A stretch of DNA of 64,000 nt from Adiantum capillus-veneris (GCA_014529385.2 CM043953.1:109002549-109066548); one strand, 5' to 3'. Shown: positions 22,453 through 35,219, counted from the first letter of the stretch. The notes: generated by a model not told the origin, from the letters alone. Program-made: numbers and translations.

Positions 22453-23416
22453 CTAGCTGCTCATCTCGTCAAAGACTACATCTCTACTCACTCGTAATTC
22501 TCGTGTAGTAGGATTGTAGCACCTGTACCCCTTTTGTTGAAGGTAATATCCCACAAGAATACATTTCTCTGCTTTAGGATCCAATTTCCTATGCAACTCA
22601 TCTGGTACATGCACATAAGCTATGCAGCCAAACACTTTCAAGTGTGCCAAATCAGGCTTTGTACCTGTAAACTTTTCCTCAGGTGTTACATCTTGCACCG
22701 CAGCTGTAGGTGTCCTGTTCATAATGTACACAGCTGTATTTATGGCTTCAGCCCTGAAATAATGAGGCATGTTTTTCTCATTCATCAATGCTCGTGCAAC
22801 CTCTGCAATGTGCCTATTTTTCCTTTCTGCGACCCCATTCTGTTGTGGAGTATATCTGCATGTAAACTGCCTGCGTATACCATGCATTCGCAGAAAATCT
22901 GAAAAAATCATTGGAGAAGTACTCTCCCCCTCCATCTGACCTTAATGTCTTGATTTGCATATCTGTCTCCTTCTCAATCATGACTTTGAAGTCTTGAAAG
23001 TGACCAAACACTTCACTTTTGTTACGCATGAAGTAGACCCATACTTTCCTTGTATGGTCATCAATGAAAGAGACATAATACCTGCAACCATGTATACTTG
23101 CAGTATCGGTTGGACCCCAAACATCTATGTGCACCATCTCAAGTGGTTTTTTACATACATTGCGCTCATGTGGAAATGAGCCCTTTGACTGTTTTCCAAA
23201 CTGGCATGCTGCACACACTTTATGCATACCATCCACCTTGAATTTGGGCAAACCTTTTACAATCTGTTTTGATTGCATGTTGTGCAATCTCTGCTCATTG
23301 ACATGGCCAATGCGTTTGTGCCAAATGTCAACATCAGCCACAACACCTGTGCCCTGTGCAAATAATGCAGCTTTTACCTCAGGCATGTCTACATTCAGCG
23401 TAAACATTGTGCCCAC
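22453..23416 (-). pseudogene. Copia A1 integrase
   Basis: The pre-integrase zinc-binding part (HKRIGH ... CAACQFGKQ) is followed by the rve catalytic core with HIDVWGP, RSDGGGEY and TPQQNGVAERKNR, giving the D, D and E of the DDE triad. The core is split by one extra T in a T run near 22903; A2 lacks it but has a CGA-to-TGA stop a few codons on. The C-terminal part with KVFGC and VGY ends at the stop at 22453. Confidence 0.85.
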
Positions 23417-23425
23417 ACATTTGCC

Positions 23426-24757
23426 CTATGTGATCAGCTTACAGCCATTCTGGAAATCTTCTACATAACAGCCATTTGGATTGAAGCGAACCTGCAAACC
23501 CTGCTCAACCATTTGTCCAACAGAAACAAGATTCTTTGTAATGTTTGGGACATGAAGTACATCTGCTAAGTACTTTGATTTCCCACTCTTCGTATTTAGA
23601 GGTATGTCCCCTACATGAGCAATGGGGTGAGCTGTGTCATCTCTTGTCTGCACATAGCCTGACACATCTGGTTTGCGCATATCTCTAAACCACTCTCCAC
23701 GAGACATCATGTGATTAGAGGCACCTGAATACACATACCAAACATCATCTTGGGTGGAATTCTCTGCAGTCATTGTATTCATTACATGTTGCATAACAAA
23801 CATGCGCTCGTTTTTGCTGTCATCTGCATCTCTTCTAGTAGATGCATAGTTGCCATGTTCTCTCTTTCCACTTGCTTTTCCCTTTGGACAGTCACGTGAC
23901 ATGTGACCTCTTTCACCACAATTCCAACATTCTCTTCTATCTGGAGTATGTTGCTGCCTGCTTGATCCTGCACTACGACCTCTTTGACTCCCCCTGCCTT
24001 GAGACTGGTTTCCCCTGCCACCTGTATTGTTTTGATTTGATTGACCTTCCAGAAATTGGCCCCTGCAACCCCTTGGGCCTTGACCACGACCTCTACTGCT
24101 ACCTTTGTTGGAGTTAGAATAGAAGGCCTGTTCAGAAGTATTTCTTCCATGAGAGGAAGATGTGTCAAGGTTCTTCTCCTCCAGAATAAGCATAGAAATC
24201 AAATCTTGGAACACGGGGATGTCGTCTCTTGTATTCATGGAAGACCTGAAATGTACATACTCATCTCCTAGACCATCCAAGCATGCACGGACAATGTCAT
24301 CATCTTCCACTGAGACTTTAATAGATCCAAGAGCCTCAATGATACTCTTGATCTTCAAAGCATAATCATTGATGTAGAGGTTGTTCCTCTTAACCTAATT
24401 TAGCTCCGACTTTAGTTGAAGCTTCTTGGCTTTGGTGTTCACCTCAAACACTCTGCCTAAGTTTCTCCATGCAATGGCAGGGGTTTCAGCATCCTGTAGA
24501 TAGCCCATCATGCCATCTGTGATGCTCATAGAAAGCCAATACATCACTTTGCTCTGGCCTTGTTGCCAGTCCCTCAAAGCTTTCCTTTGTTCTACTGTAG
24601 CATTTGCCTCGGGAGTCTCTGGTTCCTTTTAATTGTCTCCTTCTACATAGTCCCAATAACCTTTTCGTTTTAGAAAATTTGTTATTCTGAACTTCCATGC
24701 AGGGTAGTTATTTTTCTCAAGCTTCTCAGTAACAATCTGATTGAAACCGTCAGCCAT
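23426..24757 (-). pseudogene. Copia A1 Gag and protease region
   Basis: The frame starts at the ATG at 24757 (MADGF; copy A2 has MSDGF at the same place). It covers a UBN2-type Gag, a CCHC zinc knuckle (CWNCGERGHMSRDC near 23940-23890) and the copia aspartic protease. Gag has two in-frame stops where A2 has Glu and Gln. The protease active-site D-S-G is Y-S-G here (D in A2), so it would be inactive. The frame stops at 23426 before the pre-integrase segment. Confidence 0.85.
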
Positions 24758-24990
24758 CTTGAAGCACTAAGACAAAATAGCTGCAATCTGCAAAAACCTA
24801 CAAATCTGTTGAACCTTCTATCGTGGTACCTGTAACGCTTTCTACACTCAACGAGTGTCCACAATCAAGCGTACATACAACCACTGTACTTGTACAGTAA
24901 ATCTCTGTATACTTTCGTGGATTGGGAACGAAGGGATTGTGATGCTCTTGCTCTCTTAGCCTCTCTTGCCTGCACCAAGCTCTGATACCA

Positions 24991-25313
24991 TGTAAAGAAT
25001 GAGGATGCAAGAGAGGTACACAAGACAAGCACAAAGCACACAGAGATGGAAATCTTCTTCTTCTTCTTCACAGAAAAGAGAGTACAAAAATGACTAAGTG
25101 CTAAAGCTGAAAAGTAGCACATATGTACATGCGGTCACTAAGTGTGAACTCGCTAGAAGCGTACTAGGCTGGCACTATAAGTGTAGTCCAGCTGTAGAAT
25201 CACTGGCAGAGATCCTCCGTGTCAGTCACCTAACGCGCCAGTGAGTAAATGCCGTAAGCGGCCAAGACCCGTAGTGGATGCCAGCTCAAGGTGTAGAGCT
25301 CGACATCTCAACA
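24991..25313 (-). repeat. 5' LTR of copia A1
   Basis: 323 bp. It is followed on the minus strand immediately by TGGTATCAGAGC, complementary to the 3' end of initiator tRNA-Met. Confidence 0.93.
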
Positions 25314-25983
25314 ATAGTGAACCTTCAAACTCCAATAACTTGGGCTCCATGGCTCAGTTTGATGAGTCGTCTAGACTTTCTCCTTCAACACTTTAAACTA
25401 TACATCCCTAGACCCAAAGACTGCCTCTCGCATCTCCTTCACTTGCTCCCCAAACTAGCCCCTTCTGGAGACTTTCTTGGCCTATAAACCGCATCAGTCA
25501 TACATCTCCACTACTACATGTCAGCCCATGATCTCCCTAGTTGCTCCAGCCCTTTCCCATGCTTCTCCTAGCATGCACATATCTGCCCATGCCATCTTCT
25601 ATGGTCGACACACTTTGGTTGCACCAACACCTTGAGAGTACAAATGAATTGTAATGAGCATATGGCAAAGTCAATGGATTCAAACCCTTATTTTATTTGA
25701 CCTCGGAGCTACAAAGAACTTTATCCATCTAGAATTCTAAAAGCAGATGCATGTTGATTATGATGCAGAGGGTGGAGAAATTGAAGTTGAGCTAGCCACG
25801 AGGCAAACTCAAAAAGTGGTACCTCTCATTGGTTCTCTTCCAATGACTATTCAAGATTATCATGGAAAAGTTGATTTCCACGTCATGAAATTGGGCAATT
25901 GTGACGTTCTCGTGGGCATGCCTTGGCATGAAAAGAATGATGGAACTCTCCAGGTTCGGAACCGAACCATCACCGTGATGTAG
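25314..25983 (+). pseudogene. Gypsy-type aspartic protease remnant
   Basis: From about 25695 the frame reads LFDLGATKNF, then after an in-frame stop MHVDYDAEGGEIEVELATRQ, VDFHVMKLGNCDVLVGMPW. This is the RVP_2 pattern of Ty3/gypsy polyproteins: an active-site loop (normally D-S-G, here D-L-G) and the C-terminal I-L-G-M-P-W-like segment. The upstream part has no good frame. It is followed by no reverse transcriptase before the LTR at 26898, so the element is deleted or non-autonomous. Confidence 0.65.
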
Positions 25984-26897
25984 AAGGACAAGCCAGTCAT
26001 CCTCAAAGTTTGGTTGTCCAAACAAAACCTCAAATGAACTCTCTACTTGTTTTTTTCTTTATAGCTAGAAAGTATTGTTTTGATATTTGTTTGAAATGGA
26101 TGGTATCTGTTTTGAACTTGTCTTGGTGCCGATTTGAAATGTTTGACTCTGGTTTTAATACTAGTTTCAATGGTTGGTGATTTTACTCCTGAGTGGAGTA
26201 GTGCTATTGTTTAAACCTTCAAACAATGCAGAGGGGATTTCTAGGGAGCGTTTGGTTGTATGCTTGTAAAATAATTATTGTTGTGATTCTCGGCCCGGAC
26301 CTGGATGGTTATGCGGGAGGAGTATTAAGAAGTCTGAGCAGTAGTTACTCTCAGCACCTCCAAACAACACAGGCTGCGGTCTGGGGGGCATTTGGTTGTA
26401 AAAGTCCTCTATATCTCCCTACCCGGACCTTTTCAGGTTATGCAAGAGGAGTGAGGAGGGAGTGTTTAATATCTCTCGGCTCAGACCTTGTTAGGTTATG
26501 CGGGAGGAGTGTTCATCAGCAACATTATGTTTCTATGTCTTGTAACATGCATATGTGAGCATTTGTGTTGCATTGTGATGTGCCAACCCCTAAGTGTTCC
26601 AAATTGGATGAGATTACCTGGGTATGTATTTTTAGTGCATCAAGACTCCTATGGAAGATCAGTGCCGTTTGGGTGTGATGGCTAATTTTACTACGCCGGA
26701 ATATCAAGATTTCCAATCTAGATGAAAGGAGAAGCTAACTACTTGATCAAAAGATCCGAAAAGAGAAACTAACTCCTTAATAAAAAGAGCAAATTGATTG
26801 TCCCTTGGAATGACCCTCAGAACTTTTTGAGCTAACTTGAGTTGTTTTGAAGATATGCTATAATCATGGATGATTACTCTCTTTCAATAAGGGGAGA
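25984..26897 (+). other. Non-coding internal region of gypsy remnant
   Basis: Three imperfect copies of a GGTTATGCGGGAGGAGT-like block occur near 26300, 26430 and 26490. A purine tract AAGGGGAGA (26889-26897) immediately precedes the LTR. No gene recognised. Confidence 0.5.
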
Positions 26898-28117
26898 TGT
26901 CACAAACTGCTGACATGTCAAAGCCCTAAAGAAAGGATCCAACTTGCAGATGTTGGCCTAGGGGCGTAAACACTAAGAAGAACAAGTAACAGAAGAAGAA
27001 GTCCTACCAACTTATGGGGGGACCCCGTTCGATGGGGCCCAAAGTGACATAAAGGAAATAAAGTAGGACCCACACACACACAAGAAATTGCGTAGCTGCT
27101 GATGACATGGCAAATTTTTAAAAAATACGCTGATTGATGACATGGTAGGTTGTACAGATTTCCATGTTTTGTGTTGATTGTTGATGTGTCAGCTGTACGG
27201 ATTTTTGTAAATTATGTTGACAGCTTTTTGGCATTGCTTTTGGACCAGGAGCTTTTGAGTTTGAAGGCTTTTCATGTAAACTACTTTTCATAGGCCAAGG
27301 GCCTTTAAATATGTACTAAGGGCTCATGTTAGGAAATATGACGTAGCTAAATAGATATTTGAGTAGATTACTTAATGGAGAGAGATAGATTTCACACACA
27401 AGAGATTATAGAGTACAAAGAGAGAGAGAGAGAGAGTACACGCAATATACGTGGTTCACCCAGTGTGGGCTACATCCATGGGAAACCAGCCACTCAACGG
27501 TTTTAGTACTTCTAAACAAGAAGTAGTTTACAAAAGGATTAAACCCTTAATAGAGCTTCCTCCTTGCTTCACTCTCACCACCTCACACTCACCTTGTTGC
27601 ATCAATTTCACACTATCAAATTTTGTAGAAATGACCTCCTTTTACAGGTCAAAAGGGTTGCCCTCTCATGAGAGAGGCAACCAGGTGTAGCCGCCCTTGT
27701 GTAGACAAGTCCAAATCGGACCCTCTAATCTGCCCATGTGTGGCCGTCCTTGAGAAGACAAGTCCACTTTTGAATTCGGCCACCGGCCATTGAATTCCGA
27801 CCACCGAATACCGGCCATTGACTACCGGCCACTTTCTGGCTCCCGTCCGGCTATAATATTCCGGCAAAAAGGAATATTCCATGAAAAGGAATATTCGAGA
27901 TTGGCCGTGAAAATTTTGGTTTCCGGCGAGTGATTTTATTTTCCGGTGAGTTATGTTTCTTCACGCACGATGGCTTCTCCTCATAATGGGGGACCTTACA
28001 ACCGTGCATTTTTACCACAAAAAATTTTAAGGGGTAAATTAGGCTCCATACTTAACAATCTTCTACTTGGAGACTGATCTCCAAACCAAACCTGTGACTA
28101 CTTTCCATCTTGGCTTC

Positions 28118-29681
28118 TTATCCTTGAATGTTGATTGAAGATGAGCAAAAGCTCAACTTCTCCTTGTTGACCACCTTTGTAAACATGTCTGCAGGATTTT
28201 CACTTGTATGCACCTTTCCTAGCTTTAGCAGTCCCTCTTCCAAAAGAGTGCGTATGAAGTGATATCTCACCTCAATGTGCTTTGTCCTTGAATGAAAGGC
28301 TGAGTTCTTCACAAGATGGATAGCGCTTTGGCTATCACTATACAAGACACAATTGTCTTGTTTGAATCCAAGCTCTTCTAAGAATCTGTGAAGCTACATA
28401 ATTTCTTTGCTTGCCTCCGTCATTGCTATATACTCTGCTTCCGTGGTAGAAAGTGAAACCACTTTCTGCAGCTTTGAAGCCCATCTTACTGCTGTGCCTC
28501 CAACCGTGAACACATAGCCAGTAGTGCTCCTTCTAGTATCTTTGTCACCTGCCATATCTGCATTAGCATACCGTTGAAGAAAAATATCAGTTCCTCCAAA
28601 ATACAAAGCATTTGTTGTTGTCCCTTTTAGATACCTAAGTATCAACTTCACAGCTTGCGAATACTCTTTACCTGGGTTGTCCATGAACCTACTCACAACT
28701 CCCACTGCATGTGCAATGTCTGGCCTTTTCCAGACAATTGTATACATTAGAGAACCTACCGCTACAGCATATGAGACTTTATACATATAAGCTATCTCCT
28801 CTTATGTCTTTGGACACATATCCTGGGTTAGTTTAAAGTGATCATCCAAAGGTGTAGAAACTAGTTTTGCATTTTGCATTGCAAACCTTTCTAGTATCTT
28901 CTTGATGTAATCTTCTTGAGATGGCTTTATTGTCTTCTTCGTATGATATTTTCATACCAAGTATCCTCTTTGCAGCACCTAAATCTTTCATTGAAAAAGA
29001 TTTAGAAAGCTCCTCTTTTAGGTCTTTGATGTCCTGCATGTTAGCACTTGCAATCAACATGTCATCAACATACAGCATTAGGATGATGAACTTCCCAATT
29101 CCCAAATTCTTCGTGTAGACGCAATGATCCGAGTTGCATCTTGTGAATCCATGATCCAACATCCATTGATCAAACTTCAAGTACCATTGTCTTGATGCTT
29201 GATTCAAACCATACAAGCTCTTCTTCAATCTGCAAACCATTTTCTCCTTAACTTTTACTTCATACCCCTTTGGTTGAAGCATGTAGATTTCCTCCTCTAG
29301 GTCACCGTGATGAAATGCCGTATTTACATCCATTTGCTTGAGATTTAAATCATGAGCAGCCACAAGGCTTAAGATGATCCTAATTGAGTTCAGTTTTACA
29401 ACAGGAGAAAATATTTCATTGAAGTCAATACCTTTCTTTTGACAAAACCCTTTTACCACAAGCCTAGACTTGTACCTTTTCTTCCCACCTTCTTCTTCTT
29501 TCAGCTTGTACACCCATTTTTTTTGAAGTGCCCACTTACCTTTGGGCAACTCAACCAACTCCCATGTTTGGTTGTGATGTAGTGAGTCCATCTCCACTTG
29601 CATGCTCTTCATCCATTCTTCTTTGGATTCGTGGTGCATCTCTTCTTCGTATGATTCCGGCTCTACAGAATCTGAGATCAA
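28118..29681 (-). pseudogene. Copia B reverse transcriptase - RNase H
   Basis: Segments at 29681-28842, 28786-28394 and 28345-28118 carry QMDVNTAFHHGDL, LYGLNQASRQWY, YVDDMLIAS, MKDLGAAKRILG, then RNase H with the STTEAEY box and the C-terminal KHIEVRYHFIRTLLEEG. At least two frame interruptions separate them. The intact homologue is in copia C at 42187-43962. Confidence 0.88.
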
Positions 29682-30190
29682 GAGATGGTTGAAGGAAGGA
29701 ATAAACCTTTCTGGAGGTCTAGTTGCTCTTGTAGAGCTTCATGGAATAGGTTGAGGCTCCTCATTTGGTTGACGTTGTTTCACATTGTCACCATTTGCAG
29801 CCCTTGAGTCTTCACCGTGCTCAAGCTCCATGTACTCATCATCTGTTTCTTTTGTTTGTTTTCTTTGTACATATTTTGTTCGTTAAAAATTACATCCCTA
29901 CTCCTTAATATTTTACCATCTTCAGGATTCCATAGGTGATACCCAAAGTCACCTTCTCCATAGCCAATGAAGAAACACTTTTTGGACTTTACATCTAGAT
30001 TTCATCTTAGGCTTCTATCTATGTGCATGAAAGCCTCATACCCAAACACTTTGAGAAATGCATAATTCACCGGGTGACCGGTTGATTAAGTATACAAACA
30101 TACTTACAGATTTTGCCCAAAACTCAAGTGCTAAGCCTACATGTAGCCGCATGCTTCTTGCTTGCTTCATGATTGTCATGTTCATCATTT

Positions 30191-30779
30191 TTAAAATCCC
30201 ATTTTGTTGAGGCGTCGTTGGGGCTGTCCTTTGCCTCTAAATGCCATTTCTAGCACAAAAGCTTTCAAAAGATTGGCTGCAATATTCGCCTCCATTTTCA
30301 GATCTGAGGCATTTAACCTTGGTACCTGTTTCATTCTCCACAAAGGCTTTCCACCTTTGAAATATGGATAACACATCGGACTTATTCTTCATGACATAAA
30401 CCCATGTTTTTCTAGTCGCATCGTCTATGAATGTTACATAGTACAATGAGCTACCAAGTGATGGTGTACTTGCAGGACCCCAAATATCAGAATGAACCAA
30501 CTCAAGTTTTTATTTTGTTCTTTCATTTCTTGATTTTTTAAATTTTACTCTCTTTTGTTTACCATAAACACAATCTTCACAAAACTCTAAGTCCACTTCT
30601 TTCAAACCTTGTAGAAGCTTCTTTGTTTGAAGGATTTGCATTCCTTTGGCACTCATATGCCCAAGCCGGTAGTTCCATATCGCACTGTCAACTTCTGTAG
30701 TTGCTGCACAAGCTGAAGGTTGCGTGCTAATAGTACACAAGTAAGGTGTACCGACCTTTTCTCCCTTGGCAACCACCAA
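30191..30779 (-). pseudogene. Copia B integrase
   Basis: The pre-integrase motif (YRLGHMSAKGMQIL ... CEDCVYGKQ) and the core with HSDIWGP are present. The second catalytic Asp of the DDE triad, in S-D-N-G-G-E-Y of copia C, is Glu here (SENGGEY), which should abolish catalysis. The frame breaks near 30505 and at 30237. Confidence 0.85.
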
Positions 30780-30819
30780 AGATCCCTTTTAGATCTTCCA
30801 CTGTTGTTTCCGAATGAAA

Positions 30820-31760
30820 TGTTGTGATCTTCATCGTCCAATTGTCCTGTAGAGATCAATTTTTTTCGAAGAGAAGGAACATGCCTAACATCTTTAAGCT
30901 TCCATTTATTTCCGTTAGCAGTTTTGAGACAATCTCACAAGATTCATCATCTCCCAAGTATACATATCAAAAATTACCTTTGGTGTTATCTTGGAAATGT
31001 TGCTTGTGTGGTGTCGCATGGAATGAAGCCCCGGAATCGACTATCCACGAATTAGACACATTGTCTAATGAGAGAATTAGAGCGTCTTGCTCTACTTTAC
31101 CTACCACATTGGCCTCCGGTGTTGGATTGTTGTCTTGAGACTCGGTCTCCTTCTTCTTCTTGGACCAACAATTATTCTTGACATGGCCCTTCTTGCCGCA
31201 GTTCCAACATTCAGACTTTGTGCGTGACTTGCTCCGCCTTGAGTGATCACGACCCTTTTGGTTTTTGAACCTCTCCTGGACTTTCTCTTATTTCCACTGA
31301 CAGTGCATCACTTGATGATTCTCATGTGATTCTCCTTCGTATTTCCTCACTTACGAGAATACCCACAACATCATCAAACTTAAGATTATTTGTGCCAGAA
31401 ATAGAATTACTTACAACCATCACAAGGCTGTCCCAACTATCTGGTAGAGATGATAGTATAAGGAGAGCTTGCATTTTTTCATCAAAATTGATTTTCACTG
31501 ATCTAAGTTGACTTATGTTTGTGTTAAAGTCATTTAGGTGTTCTACAACTGAACCATTCTCTACCATCTTTAGATTGAACAAGCGCTTCTTAAGAAATAC
31601 CTTATTGGATGCCGATGGTTTCTCGTAGAAGTCGTTAAGTGACTTCATCAAGTCCTCCATGGTATTCATCTCCAAAACATTGAAGGCCACCGTTGACGCC
31701 AAGCTTAATCAGATTGTTCCCAATTCCTTTTGATCAAGGACAATCCATGCTTCATCTGCC
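30820..31760 (-). pseudogene. Copia B Gag and protease
   Basis: The UBN2 Gag segment (31702-31322) includes LKKRLFNLKM and ILSSLPDSWD. A CCHC knuckle (CWNCGKKGHVKNNC, near 31215-31170) and an intact protease active site (SWIVDSGASFHAT, near 31060-31025) follow in another frame. Frame changes separate the pieces. Confidence 0.8.
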
Positions 31761-32057
31761 ATTGTTGCGGGTTCTTTGCAAGACCGCCTAGTGGCAAATA
31801 GAGGTCCTTCTAGTAGAGATAGTCTTCAATCTACATCTTCCATTGTTGGTAGTTTTTGCCGCTGAACTTCTCAATCTTTAGCTTCCCTTCCTCCTCCATA
31901 ACTCCCACTCAATTCAAGGAATCCTTTCCTTGAGATACTTTAGCTACAAGCAAACCTTGCTCTGATACCAGTTGTTAGGAAATATGATGTAGCTAAATAG
32001 ATATTTGAGTAGATTACTTAATGGAGAGAGATAGATTTCACACACAAGAGATTATAG

Positions 32058-32096
<39 letters not shown>

Positions 32097-32926
32097 CACG
32101 ATATATGTGGTTCACCCATTGTGCGCTACGTCCATGGGAAAGCATCCACTCAATGGATTTAGTACTTCAAAACAAGAGCTTACAAAGGGATTATACCCTT
32201 AATAGAGCTCCCACCTTGCTTCACTCTCACCACCTCACACTCACCTTGTTGCATCAACTTCACACTATCAAATGTGTGTAGAAATGACCTCCTTTTATAG
32301 GCCAAAAGGGCTACCCTCTCTCACGAGAGGCAACCATGTGTAGCCTCCCTTGTGTAGATAAGTCCAAATTGGACCCTCCAATCCACTCATGTGTGGCCAC
32401 CCTTGAGAAGACAAGTCCGCTTTTGAATTTGGCCACCGGCCACCGGCCATTGACTTCCGACCACCGGCCATTAACTACCGGCCACCAGCCAACCAACCAA
32501 CTGACCGATCGTTTTTTGACCACTTTTGGCGGTCCACAGTCCGGCCATAATATTCCGGTGAAAGGTTGGCCATGAAAATTTTGGTTTCCGGCCAGTGATT
32601 TTATTTTTCGTCGGTTTATTTTTCTTCACGCATTATGGCTTATCCTCATAATGGGGGCCTTACAAATGTGCGTTTTTACCACAAAAATTTACAAGGGGTA
32701 GATCAGGCTCCATACTTAACAGCTCATTCTCTCTCATGCTTCCTAGAGAAGGTGCCGAGTAGTTTGGAGTACCGGCTTGTGCTATGTTGATGCAATATAG
32801 AGAAATACGAAAAGGGGCTCCAGGGTTTGGGGCCAATACTCTCTGGGTAGAATTCCGCCACTCCGTGTCGCATGTCGTCTCGCTCTCTCTCTCAATTCAA
32901 TTGCTATTGAAGTGCTAAAAATCTGT

Positions 32927-34218
32927 TCAGTGTGTTCTTTTCTGTTGGCACGTGGTGTTCGTCTTGTGACAAGGGGAAACCATATTGGATGTTGGTGCTA
33001 GCCCTTGTTGGAGAGAAGGACCGAGACTTTGTTGTATTTTTTGTAATCCCTTGATATAGAGGCAATCCTTGTCTTCATGTCCAGACTCTTCATAGAATTG
33101 GAAGTAAATGCAAAGGGGATAGTCCTGTGGAGGGTATCCTTGAGAGCGGCATGAGCTACACCATACCACAGCCTTAGTCTCCTGCTGAGACCTAAGCTCT
33201 TCTATCTCTTTCTTGATTTTGATCCAAAGCCTCCTGATGTGGGGGCTTCTCCTGTCTGAGAGATTGATTTCTCCTCTTGAAGAGCTCATCGTAGTTCTAG
33301 GGATTCAAGTTCCTTACGTCAAGAATTCAAAGTGTCAGATGAACTTTCCAAGAGTACAAAGGCAGTCTCTACTTGAGAAGATTATGTAAACAGCTTCCAC
33401 GCTCCCTCTATCCAAGTAGCGGCCGCAACAAACTCCTCCAGGTTGGCGTAGGTTGGAGATTCTCTCTAATTTTTTGCTGAGAAGTCTTTGGAAGAGCCTT
33501 CTCAGCCCATTTCTTTACCATAAACTCACTTGGTTGTTGAGGAAGCTTGGGGACCACAGACTTTTTTTGGGTCATGAGTTCTGCAAAAGTCTCTTGGGGC
33601 TGAAGCATCGGGTTGGCCAACTCATCTAGAACCTTTTCTTGGAAGTCACCTGGTCTGAAAGCTTCACAAAATGGTTGTCTTAATGTGGCCCAAGTACTAA
33701 AGTGGTTCTCTCCAAATTGATTGTACCACTTGTCTGCTAATCCATCCAAGGTAGATGGGAAGTGTACTAAGTAGGCATCCTCTTGGTTGAGGCCATGACC
33801 TCTGCAGAGAGAAACAATCCTCTGGGCATGGTCATCAACATCCTCTGTGGAGAGACCCTTCAAAGTCAGAAAACTTAATAATCACCTTAGCTAGAACCCT
33901 TGTGAGCTCCTCCATGGCTCTCTCTACAGAAGCTTGTTGCACTAGAGCTTGTTTTAACACAGTGGATGATAATTTTATCGATGGGGGTGATTGGGGAGGT
34001 GTAGAACTGGTTGAGGGGGAAGGTAGGGGTAATGGGGTTGGTGGACTTCTGCTTGGCACGAAGGGTTGATGCTTCTTGTGGTAGTACTTCAAAGGACTTA
34101 GTAGTGGGCTTTGTCGCTCTTTTGACTGCCTTGTATGTGTCATGCAGTAACCAAAAGCCCACCCAAGCTTTGGGCACAAAGACCTGTAGCTTACTACACA
34201 CTGGTCCAGACTCCACAA
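32927..34218 (-). pseudogene. Gypsy Gag with zinc knuckles, minus strand
   Basis: The N-terminal part (34218-33835) is proline-rich. After a frame change, 33863-33408 is a retrotrans_gag capsid segment with DKWYNQFGENHFSTWATLRQ and FCEAFRP. A further frame (33289-32927) has a CCHC-like pair, the second reading C-X2-F-X4-H-X4-C. It is a different subfamily from G1/G3 Gag and runs towards the LTR end at 32971, on the opposite strand, so it belongs to another element. Confidence 0.7.
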
Positions 34219-34229
34219 AACCAGGGTGA

Positions 34230-34360
34230 ATGACTAGACCTCCTATCTAGACCTGGACGAGAGAGTACTACACCTAGCACAAAGACTACTAGACCTCGAC
34301 AAGAGAGGACTAGACCCAGCCCAAAGACTACTAGACCAGGACGAGAGACTAGACAAGCAG
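34230..34360. repeat. Short tandem repeat of about 42 bp
   Basis: Blocks of the type ACCTGGACGAGAGAG...AAAGACTACTAG occur two and a half times in succession. Confidence 0.6.
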
Positions 34361-34860
34361 GTTGAAAATTAAGCAAGGCGAGGAAAAACTACACGAGACC
34401 AAGCTGCGGTAGGCCTAGTTGTGCAATGAAACAATTGATATAGGAAGCTGAAACCAGGTAGCTCCTCGACTTGACTTTCAACAAAGTGAGACTTCAGTTG
34501 AGATCCCACCGGGCATGCCAAAAATGAGAGCACCTGTAGCAAGGAAAAGGTCTTGTGATCTCTAGAGTGGGTGCTCCTCACTGCATTATGCATGAAACCT
34601 CACTCCAACAAAAGAAACATCACACATGAACATGACTCAAACACATATGTGGAATATGACTTAAGACACTAACAGCCGGTTTTTGAAACCGCGACCACGA
34701 GAACCATACCCCAAGAAGGGGAGAGCATATTACCAAAGGAAAAACAAAAAAAAGGGAAAGTTCTTTACCATTCACCACCCCTTTAGGCTTAACCACTAGC
34801 GGGGCACCACCAATTTGGCCACACCTCTCCATTATTGCCAAAAGACAGAGTCTCTCTCTC
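34361..34860. other. No gene recognised
   Basis: Sequence between the minus-strand Gag remnant and the TC-rich LTR of G3; short frames without recognisable domains. Confidence 0.4.
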
Positions 34861-35010
34861 TTACTGCTCGGCTCCACCAATTCTCTCTCCCTCACTTACT
34901 CTACCACTGCATCACCGGGCCCAGTGGGCGCATAAGACGGGATACCACTGTCACACCCCTCTCGCGGGCCGCCATGCATTTTGTATATTCTCTCTCTCTC
35001 TTTCAAATAT

Positions 35011-35044
<34 letters not shown>

Positions 35045-35183
35045 TTTGCACGTCCATATCCCAACCCTAGCGGGCCACCATACTATACCCCTCCATCTCC
35101 CCTCTCGTCGACATCCCTTCGGCCTCACTCTCCTCCCTATACCCCCCCCTTTTTTCTTCCCAACTTTGGCGGACCACCGCCTA

Positions 35184-35219
<36 letters not shown>

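Larger units (their letters stand above)
20113..25313 (-). mobile_element. Ty1/copia element A1, complete with two LTRs
   Basis: Two 323-bp LTRs (20113-20435 and 24991-25313) begin TGTTGAG and end TTTACA on the minus strand and differ at about six positions by my count. The minus-strand order is 5' LTR, initiator-tRNA-Met primer site (24979-24990), gag, protease, integrase, reverse transcriptase-RNase H, purine tract GAGGGGGAG, 3' LTR: the copia order. Flanks are ATAAT and ATAGT, a 5-bp target duplication with one mismatch. Coding frames carry several stops and frameshifts. A close relative, A2, lies at 46978-52443. Confidence 0.92.
27327..32721 (-). mobile_element. Ty1/copia element B, complete, perfect TSD
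   Basis: LTRs lie at 27327-28057 (731 bp) and 31973-32721 (749 bp), TGTTAAG...CCTAACA on the minus strand. The flanks are GCTCA on both sides, a perfect 5-bp target duplication (27322-27326 and 32722-32726). The primer site (31959-31970) matches initiator tRNA-Met. Coding order on the minus strand is gag, zinc knuckle, protease, integrase, reverse transcriptase, RNase H, with several stops and frameshifts. Same family as copia C. Confidence 0.93.
26898..32971 (+). repeat. Gypsy 3' LTR split by copia B
   Basis: The LTR parts are 26898-27326 and 32727-32971 (674 bp together). It starts TGTCACAA right after the purine tract and ends TTGTGACA, a perfect 8-base terminal inverted repeat. Removing copia B and one target copy joins a TATA-like TTTAAATATG region to the downstream U5. 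It belongs with the protease remnant at 25.7 kb. Confidence 0.65.

Noticed and set aside
21443-23468. Plus-strand frames across copia A1 (and 48592-50599 across A2)
   Set aside because: They are antisense to well-supported reverse transcriptase and integrase sequence and are similar in both copies only for that reason.
24979-24990. Fragment of a tRNA gene (also at 52108 and 31959)
   Set aside because: The match is limited to the short primer-binding site adjoining LTRs; no cloverleaf can be formed.
30824-31138. Plus-strand 104-residue frame as a gene
   Set aside because: It is the antisense shadow of the copia B protease region, which has the recognisable active site on the minus strand.
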